A DNA stretch of 64,000 nucleotides from JAISGQ01 sp045604945. Lineage in GTDB: Bacteria > Bacillota > Clostridia > Oscillospirales > Acutalibacteraceae. Numbering within the stretch: position 1 is the stretch's first letter; each line of letters opens with the position of its first letter. This document shows positions 58,763 through 64,000 of this stretch, one piece after another. The notes below the pieces were generated by a model. That model was not told where the DNA came from. It ran no database searches and worked only from the letters and a program-made list of their open reading frames with translations. The stretch is taken from NCBI GenBank assembly GCA_045604945.1, contig JAZUPA010000076.1, positions 1 through 64,000 on the forward strand. The letters are read 5' to 3'. The translations under genes were made by a program, and so were the position numbers.

Positions 58763-60109
58763 TTAGTCGTTATCTTCCTCATGGTTACATTCGTCGCAGT
58801 CGCAGCCATCCTCATGAGAATACTTTTCGACCATGTTTACCTTTGCGTTGTCGCGGACAACACCAAGAGCCTTCTCAACAAGGAGGTCATGTCTGATGCC
58901 GGTCTCGGGAATGAGGGTCTTGAGCTCATCTTCGCTTCTGTTGTAAACCTCAGCAAGCTTCTTGTACTCCTCAGCGATCTCATCTTCGGAAGCCTCGAGA
59001 GCCTCAAGCTCAGCGATCTTCTCAAGAGCAAGACGGATCTTTACCTGAGTGACAGCCTGGGGTCTGAACTGTGCGCGGAGAGCATCAACATCCATGCCGG
59101 TATACTTCATGTAATCCTCGATGCTGAGACCCTGGGAGGAAAGTCTGTAAGCCCACTGCTCGAGCTCACGGTCTGCCTCTTCCTCGAACATCTCGTCGGG
59201 AATGTCAGCCTCTACAAGATCAGCAAGAGCAACAAGGAGCTTCTCGTCGAATGCGCGGTTAGCTTCTGCCTCTGCCTTCTTTACAAGGTTTTCCTTAATG
59301 TCTGCCTTATATTCATCGAGAGTATCAAAACCGTTGTCTGCTGCGAGATCATCATCGATTGCAGGGAGCTCTTCCTTCTTGAGGCCGTGGAGCTTGATCT
59401 TGAATACTGCAGGCTTGCCCTTGAGCTCTTCTGCGTGGTATTCTTCGGGGAAGGTAACGTTTACGTCAAACTCTTCGCCGATGGAGTGACCGACCATCTG
59501 CTCCTCAAAGCCGGGGATAAACTGACCGGAACCGAGCTCAAGCTCAAAGCCCTCAGCTGTGCCGCCTTCAAATGCAACGCCGTCAACATAGCCTGCAAAG
59601 TCAAAGAGAGCGATATCGCCGTTCTCTGCAGCTCTGTCGTCGATCTCGGTCATTCTTGCGCCGCGCTTCTGAGCATACTCAAGCTCATGCTCAACCTGCT
59701 CGTCAGAAACACTTACGATAAGCTTCTCAGCTTCGATGCCCTTGTAATCAGCGATGCTGACCTCAGGCTTTACGGGAACGTTAGCGGTGAAGGTGAAGCC
59801 CTCTTCGCCAACAGACTCGATTTCAACTGCGATATTGTCGCTGACAACATCAAGCTCTGCAGCCTTGATAGCCTCTGCGAGAGCGTCCTTGTAGAGAGCG
59901 TTTACTGCATCCTCATAGAAGAAGCCCTTACCGTACATCTTCTCGATGATGTTGCGGGGAGCCTTGCCCTTGCGGAAACCGGGGATGGTTATATCCTTTG
60001 CTGCCTTCTTATATGCGTCAGCGCAAGCAGCTGCAAAGACTTCCTGCTCAACCTCAATAGTGAGCTTTACATGGCTGTTTTCTGTGATTTCCTTGTTTTT
60101 GAGTATCAT
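58763..60109 (-). CDS. tig: Trigger factor with Cys/His/Asp-rich C-terminal tail
   Basis: The 448-residue ribosome-bound chaperone has the ribosome-binding signature GFRKGKAP, an FKBP-like domain (GDIALFDFAGYVDG, VNVTFPEEY) and the helical C-terminal arms. The start is 60109 with GGAGG 8 bases upstream. The last 17 residues (HEDGCDCDECNHEEDND) are rich in Cys, His and acidic residues, beyond the usual end, and could bind metal. It heads the tig-clpP-clpX operon. Confidence 0.95.
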   Translation of the reverse strand: MILKNKEITENSHVKLTIEVEQEVFAAACADAYKKAAKDITIPGFRKGKAPRNIIEKMYGKGFFYEDAVNALYKDALAEAIKAAELDVVSDNIAVEIESVGEEGFTFTANVPVKPEVSIADYKGIEAEKLIVSVSDEQVEHELEYAQKRGARMTEIDDRAAENGDIALFDFAGYVDGVAFEGGTAEGFELELGSGQFIPGFEEQMVGHSIGEEFDVNVTFPEEYHAEELKGKPAVFKIKLHGLKKEELPAIDDDLAADNGFDTLDEYKADIKENLVKKAEAEANRAFDEKLLVALADLVEADIPDEMFEEEADRELEQWAYRLSSQGLSIEDYMKYTGMDVDALRAQFRPQAVTQVKIRLALEKIAELEALEASEDEIAEEYKKLAEVYNRSEDELKTLIPETGIRHDLLVEKALGVVRDNAKVNMVEKYSHEDGCDCDECNHEEDND

Positions 60110-60145
60110 GTACATGTCCTCCGTTTTAGAATTTTCAACCTGTTG

Positions 60146-60174
60146 ATTATAACATACTTTTATTAAAAATGCAA
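60146..60174 (-). promoter_or_regulatory. SigA-type promoter of tig-clpP-clpX
   Basis: On the minus strand TTGCAT (60169-60174), 17 bases, TATAAT (60146-60151) with a TGT extended -10. It touches the end of the TtcA-like gene. Confidence 0.8.
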
Positions 60175-61056
60175 TCATTTACTGTCAGAAGTATCTGTTT
60201 GCATAAGTGGAACTGAATTATTCTGTCGACTACTGTACAATTCGTTGAAAGAATGACATTCGGAGCGGTCACTTTCGCGGTAACTGATTATTGTTGACAG
60301 GTTCACATCGTACATACTGTGAAAGATATTGGCATCAGCAGAAGGGTTATCCTTCTTGATTTCTGCAATAAGTCTTTTCACATACCTGCGCTTTGAATCC
60401 TCTTCGTGCTCCTCGGCATTTTCAGTAAACCTGCAGGCGCAGCGGAGAAATTCGAGAGAATTATATTTTGACCATGCGATAATATCACTTTCATGAACAT
60501 GATAAAGGGGTCTTATTAGTTCCATCCCCTCGTAGTTTGTGCTCATGAGCTTCGGCATCATGGTCTGGAAGGAGCCCTGATAGAGCATGCTCATCATGAC
60601 AGTCTCGATAACATCGTCAAAGTGATGACCGAGTGCAATTTTGTTGCATCCAAGAGATTTCGCTTCCTTGTAGAGGTATCCCCTTCTCATTCTTGCGCAA
60701 AGATAACAGGGGGAGCCTTTCTCCTGTTTGTAGACATAATTAAATATCGGCGCATCGAAATAATGAACCGGAATATCCAGAATATCGGCGTTTTCTCTCA
60801 GGCGTTTTTCGTTTTCTTCGTTGTAGCCGGGATTCATTGCGATGTACCTGACATCGAAGTGAAAATCACTGTATTTCTGAAGCAATTTAAAGCAGACAGC
60901 CAGAAGCATTGAATCCTTCCCACCTGAAATACATACACCTATCGTATCCTCCGGTTCAACCAGCGAATACTCCTTGATTGCAGCGATAAATCTGTTCCAG
61001 ACAGTTTTTCTGAATTTTTTTGTTATGCTGCGTTCAGCCTCACAGGCTCTTATCAC
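60175..61056 (-). CDS. TtcA-like PP-loop ATPase (tRNA 2-thiocytidine family)
   Basis: The 293-residue protein has the PP-loop CISGGKDSMLL, a C-x2-C pair in SPCYLCARMRRGYLYKEA, GHHFDDVIETVMMSMLYQG and a later CACRF, as in TtcA-type tRNA thiolases that hold an Fe-S cluster. GTG 61056 is the start, with AGGAGG 7 bases upstream. Longer in-frame starts are ruled out because the consensus promoter at 61090-61118 lies within them. Confidence 0.85.
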   Translation of the reverse strand: MIRACEAERSITKKFRKTVWNRFIAAIKEYSLVEPEDTIGVCISGGKDSMLLAVCFKLLQKYSDFHFDVRYIAMNPGYNEENEKRLRENADILDIPVHYFDAPIFNYVYKQEKGSPCYLCARMRRGYLYKEAKSLGCNKIALGHHFDDVIETVMMSMLYQGSFQTMMPKLMSTNYEGMELIRPLYHVHESDIIAWSKYNSLEFLRCACRFTENAEEHEEDSKRRYVKRLIAEIKKDNPSADANIFHSMYDVNLSTIISYRESDRSECHSFNELYSSRQNNSVPLMQTDTSDSK

Positions 61057-61089
61057 CGCTCTGCCTCCTGTCTCAGGAATAGTGTGTAC

Positions 61090-61118
61090 ATTATACAGTG
61101 TTGCAATCATTATGTCAA
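61090..61118 (-). promoter_or_regulatory. Consensus SigA promoter of the TtcA-like gene
   Basis: On the minus strand TTGACA (61113-61118), 17 bases, TATAAT (61090-61095). A transcript starting near 61083 gives a 5' leader of about 27 bases before GTG 61056, which fixes the start. Confidence 0.9.
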
Positions 61119-61140
61119 CACAATCTATAGGTAATGTGTA

Positions 61141-61169
61141 TTGATAAAACATCATTATTGTTATATAAT
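61141..61169 (+). promoter_or_regulatory. SigA-type promoter of the clostripain-family gene
   Basis: TTGATA, 17 bases, TATAAT, 30 bases before ATG 61200. It is divergent from, and 22 bases away from, the TtcA-like promoter. Confidence 0.8.
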
Positions 61170-61199
61170 TATCAAAAATCAATTTCGGAGGACAGGGTC

Positions 61200-63476
61200 A
61201 TGAGCGGAAAGGCAAGCATCGGTCGCAGACGAAACAGAAAAGGCAACACAGCTGTTCGCCTTCTAACGGCTGTTCTGATTATTATATCCGTTGTACTTAC
61301 TCTTGAGAACTCAGGTTTCTTCAATGAAACCGTTATTTATGAGCCTTCCGGGATTTCATATTATCAGAATCCTGTATCTCCCACTGCTGAACCTTGCTAC
61401 TCCGGTGCAGCCCTGATGGAAACGGTTTCTGAAGGAAATGAAGAAAACAATCTGACTGTATTCAAGGATGGCGTTCCGGGACCGAGAACATCAAGAACCG
61501 ACATAATCGGCGACGGCAAGGATGTATTTACCGTAATGATTTATATGTGTGGTTCAGACAGCGAGAGCAAATTCGGTCTTGCAAGCGATGATATTGCAGA
61601 AATGCTTGCCGCCGAAAAATCAGGGAAGCTCAATATAATACTCCAGACAGGCGGCTCGGCAAGCTGGGAAAATCCATCGATCAAAAATCAGGACTGCCGG
61701 AGATTCAAAATATCAAAAGGAAAGATGACTTCCCTTTCAACAGGCAACGGCGTAAATATGACAAACTACGCAAATCTGACCTCCTTTATCGTTTTCTGCA
61801 AAAACAACTACCCCGCTGACAGATATGCCCTTATTCTCTGGGGCAACGGAGGCGCACCCTCGGGAGGATTTGGCTACGATGAACTCAATGCCTCCGGAGA
61901 ATCAATGACCATAGATGAATTGAATCAGGCTCTTTATGCATCGGATGTAAAATTTGATTTTATAGGATTTGATTCACCTGTTGCTGCAAGCTTTGATACT
62001 GCTTTTGTTGCAAACTACTATGCAGACTATCTTATTGCTTCTCAGGAAACTGTCCCTGAAACAGGATGGAATTACACAAACTGGCTTTCTGCCATTGCTG
62101 AGAATACCTCCCTCGATACCGCAGATATAGCGAAAATTATAATCGATGATTATATAGCTGACTGCACCGAGGCTTCCGCAGACCAGACTGCAACACTTTC
62201 CCTTATTGACCTTGTAGATTTCAACAATCTTGTTCTCCCCTGCACTGCGGACTTTTTTACGAAAATCGATGAAATAATCAATGACGGCAATTATCCCTAT
62301 ATTGCAAATGCCCGAGCTGCAGCAAGAGAATTCGGCGGTGCAGATTCAGACCTTGCAGACCTTATGGAGCTTGCGGACAGAATAAGAACCGATGAGGGCG
62401 ACAAGCTTATAAAAGCGCTTAAAGACACCGTCAAATATAACAGAACCACCGAAGGTGTTGTAAACGCCAACGGTCTCAGCATCTACTTCCCCTTCAATAA
62501 TCTGCAGGAAACCAACACCGCGATGAATATCTTCCACCGCATCAATATTTCCGACGAATACTTCGGCACTATCAGAAAGTTTGCGAACATTGCCTTCGGC
62601 GGAAGACTTTATTATATGGGCGATGATTCAGAGCAGCCTGCAACAGGTATTTCCAAGAATGTAGCAGAGCATTTCAGCGGCGTTGATTTTGAAAACTCAA
62701 TCAAGAGCAACTATGTCTGGGTTGACAGCGAATTCATCGAAAAATGTGAAGATTATTTCCGCAGCAAAACTCTCAGAACAGATGCTTTTACTTTCAGTCA
62801 GGCTGTTACGGAGCAGGGCGAAAGCTATGATGTGATTTATCTTACCGATGAGCAATGGCAGCTTGTTTCCGATGTAACCGCTGAAGCTTTTATGTATGTT
62901 AGCTCCTCTGATTGTTATCTGTCCCTCGGTACATCCTTCCCCGAGCTTACCTACATGAATAACGACTTGCTGCACCTGCTTCCCCTTGACAGGAGCACCT
63001 GTCTTGCAATTGACGGAGTATATGTCGATTCAACTGTCATATCAAGGGACATTTCAACAGATGTGGACAGAATCACTTACAGCGTGCCTGTAACTGTTAC
63101 AACCTCTGCATCAGATACGGAAGAACCTGTCTCCTACCCTGCAGCGCTCCATATTATAAAGGAATATAACCGTCAGCAGAAATCTGTTGATTTTACCATT
63201 GCCTGTGCAGAAATTGCATACGGTACCGAGAGTGATACCATTTCAAGGAAAGTAACTCTGAATGAAGGGGATATAATCACTCCGCGATACAGATACTTTG
63301 ACGGTAATTTCAATGAAGTTCACCCTGACATTACTTCCGCGGATAACTCCATCGAATACTCACTGACCACCTCGGTTACAGCAGAAGATATTTCGGCTGT
63401 TGAGGATTCGGTCATTTACTGCGCCTTTACAGATGTCTACGGAAATGTATTCAGAACAGAGATAAACTTCGACTGA
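61200..63476 (+). CDS. Clostripain-family (C11) protein lacking the catalytic His and Cys
   Basis: The 758-residue protein has a signal or anchor segment at residues 18-35, an N-terminal linker and the C11 core from about residue 108 (DVFTVMIYMCGSDSES). The usual WxHG motif is LILWGNGGAP, with Asn216 where the catalytic His belongs, and the usual FDACLMAS is FDSPVAAS, with Pro260 where the nucleophilic Cys belongs. The fold motifs are otherwise intact (YADYLIASQETVPETGW). The C-terminal 250 residues are beta-rich. It is probably a surface pseudopeptidase. ATG 61200 has GGAGG 8 bases upstream. Confidence 0.82.
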   Translation: MSGKASIGRRRNRKGNTAVRLLTAVLIIISVVLTLENSGFFNETVIYEPSGISYYQNPVSPTAEPCYSGAALMETVSEGNEENNLTVFKDGVPGPRTSRTDIIGDGKDVFTVMIYMCGSDSESKFGLASDDIAEMLAAEKSGKLNIILQTGGSASWENPSIKNQDCRRFKISKGKMTSLSTGNGVNMTNYANLTSFIVFCKNNYPADRYALILWGNGGAPSGGFGYDELNASGESMTIDELNQALYASDVKFDFIGFDSPVAASFDTAFVANYYADYLIASQETVPETGWNYTNWLSAIAENTSLDTADIAKIIIDDYIADCTEASADQTATLSLIDLVDFNNLVLPCTADFFTKIDEIINDGNYPYIANARAAAREFGGADSDLADLMELADRIRTDEGDKLIKALKDTVKYNRTTEGVVNANGLSIYFPFNNLQETNTAMNIFHRINISDEYFGTIRKFANIAFGGRLYYMGDDSEQPATGISKNVAEHFSGVDFENSIKSNYVWVDSEFIEKCEDYFRSKTLRTDAFTFSQAVTEQGESYDVIYLTDEQWQLVSDVTAEAFMYVSSSDCYLSLGTSFPELTYMNNDLLHLLPLDRSTCLAIDGVYVDSTVISRDISTDVDRITYSVPVTVTTSASDTEEPVSYPAALHIIKEYNRQQKSVDFTIACAEIAYGTESDTISRKVTLNEGDIITPRYRYFDGNFNEVHPDITSADNSIEYSLTTSVTAEDISAVEDSVIYCAFTDVYGNVFRTEINFD

Positions 63477-63512
63477 CTATATTATTAAGATTTGTTAAAT
63501 AAATTATTCCGA

Positions 63513-63541
63513 TTGATTTTGTGAGCTTACAGTGATATAAT
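63513..63541 (+). promoter_or_regulatory. SigA-type promoter of the LTA synthase-like gene
   Basis: TTGATT, 17 bases, TATAAT with a TGA extended -10, 50 bases before ATG 63592. Confidence 0.7.
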
Positions 63542-63591
63542 TTCGGCGCTGAAACAAATATCAATGATTACTTTTTGAAAGCGTGTTATAT

Positions 63592-64000
63592 ATGAAATTC
63601 GGTTTTAAAAACAGAAAGAAAGAAGCTCAGGTAAACGTAAATGAGCCTGCAGCAGCTGAGGTAAATGAAGCAGGCAGCAATGAGCAGATGATGTCAAGCT
63701 TCTGGCTTTTCAGAATGTTTGACAGAAAGCCTGTTTTCACTATCAGCATGATCGCTCTCATACTCAATCTTCTCATTGAGATTCTGAGCCGCCATTCAAT
63801 CATTGACGGTGTTGTCTACATGCTGACCAATCCCGTTGTATTCCTTTACAACGCCATGATCATTGTGCTGACTCTGTCAATTTCTCAGCTTTTCAAGAGA
63901 AAGACCTTTGTAATCACCTTTGTCTCCATACTCTGGCTGGCACTGGGAATTACAAATTTCTATCTGCTGGGACTGAGAACAACCCCTCTTTCCGCAACAG
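63592..64000 (+). CDS. LTA synthase-family membrane protein (3' end missing)
   Basis: The frame is open to the window edge; 136 residues are visible. A charged, Asn/Glu/Ala-rich N-terminus of about 35 residues is followed by FWLFRMFDRKPVFTISMIA and at least three membrane segments (NPVVFLYNAMIIVLTLSIS, FVSILWLALGITNFYLLG), then RTTPLSAT. This is the N-terminal membrane part typical of Clostridia LTA synthase-like alkaline-phosphatase-fold proteins. The catalytic domain lies outside the window, so the call rests on this region alone. Confidence 0.65.
   Translation, partial: MKFGFKNRKKEAQVNVNEPAAAEVNEAGSNEQMMSSFWLFRMFDRKPVFTISMIALILNLLIEILSRHSIIDGVVYMLTNPVVFLYNAMIIVLTLSISQLFKRKTFVITFVSILWLALGITNFYLLGLRTTPLSAT

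Noticed and set aside
58781..60166. A 461-residue plus-strand open frame opposite tig.
   Set aside because: Antisense shadow of trigger factor; no ribosome site, no promoter, no family features.

Overview
The window looks like a chromosomal segment from an anaerobic, Gram-positive, endospore-forming Clostridia, most likely Oscillospiraceae and Ruminococcus-like. The evidence is a ferredoxin-dependent 2-oxoacid oxidoreductase, anaerobic NrdG activase, sporulation genes (sigG, cwlD, a YlmC/YmxH-type PRC-barrel gene, a SpoIIM-like gene), two T-box leaders, a CIRCE-controlled groESL operon and no outer-membrane genes. The genus is inferred from gene content and style, not proven. No rRNA, tRNA, CRISPR, transposase, prophage or replication origin was seen. 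The two tyrosine recombinases look like housekeeping Xer proteins.

Layout. 1-3.0 kb (+): end of a P-loop ATPase gene, then a four-subunit 2-oxoacid:ferredoxin oxidoreductase operon. 3.0-3.3 kb: gene-free stretch rich in small palindromes. 3.3-6.1 kb (-): tyrosine phosphatase, murC, a RING-like zinc-ribbon membrane protein. 6.2-13.2 kb (+): prfB, an rRNA methylase, a lipid kinase, groES-groEL, ogt, tgt. 13.3-21.5 kb (+): an Ig-domain M14 carboxypeptidase, yajC, a TIGR04086-type membrane protein, a structured leader or small RNA, proC, a SpoIIM-like gene, xerD, sigG, and a surface protein with a Thr/Ser stalk and a Tyr/Asp/Glu-rich tail. 21.5-30.6 kb: Tyr T-box and tyrS, an mreB-type gene, glpK, a membrane protein with nrdG, one minus-strand membrane protein, and the deo operon. 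30.7-45.2 kb (+): an S1-domain gene; a tightly overlapped operon nusB, tsaD-like, xseA, xseB, ispA, dxs, tlyA, nadK, argR, recN; then cwlD, radA, a pentein-like gene and a second Xer. 45.2-61.1 kb (-): acyl-CoA synthetase behind a Leu T-box, the PRC-barrel gene, xylulokinase with phosphopantetheinyl transferase, esterase with flavin reductase, a membrane protein with alr, aminotransferase and trpS, a solute-binding lipoprotein, tig-clpP-clpX, and a TtcA-like gene. 61.1-64 kb (+): a clostripain-family protein lacking its catalytic pair, and the start of an LTA synthase-like gene.

Most interesting points. (1) A complete T-box leader with an inferred leucine (CUC) specifier precedes an acyl-CoA synthetase, not an amino-acid gene. 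With the 2-oxoacid:ferredoxin oxidoreductase at the other end of the window, this suggests leucine made by reductive carboxylation of activated branched short-chain acids, as is known for rumen bacteria. (2) Four genes have a long hairpin directly upstream whose 3' arm contains the Shine-Dalgarno sequence, and in one case the start codon. One stem has 28 base pairs. (3) A clostripain-family secreted protein has lost both catalytic residues. (4) A promoter-driven RNA upstream of proC can form two mutually exclusive terminator hairpins.

Coordinates follow the supplied numbering. Starts were moved from the longest frame wherever a Shine-Dalgarno site or promoter decided them. All functions are read from sequence without database searches.
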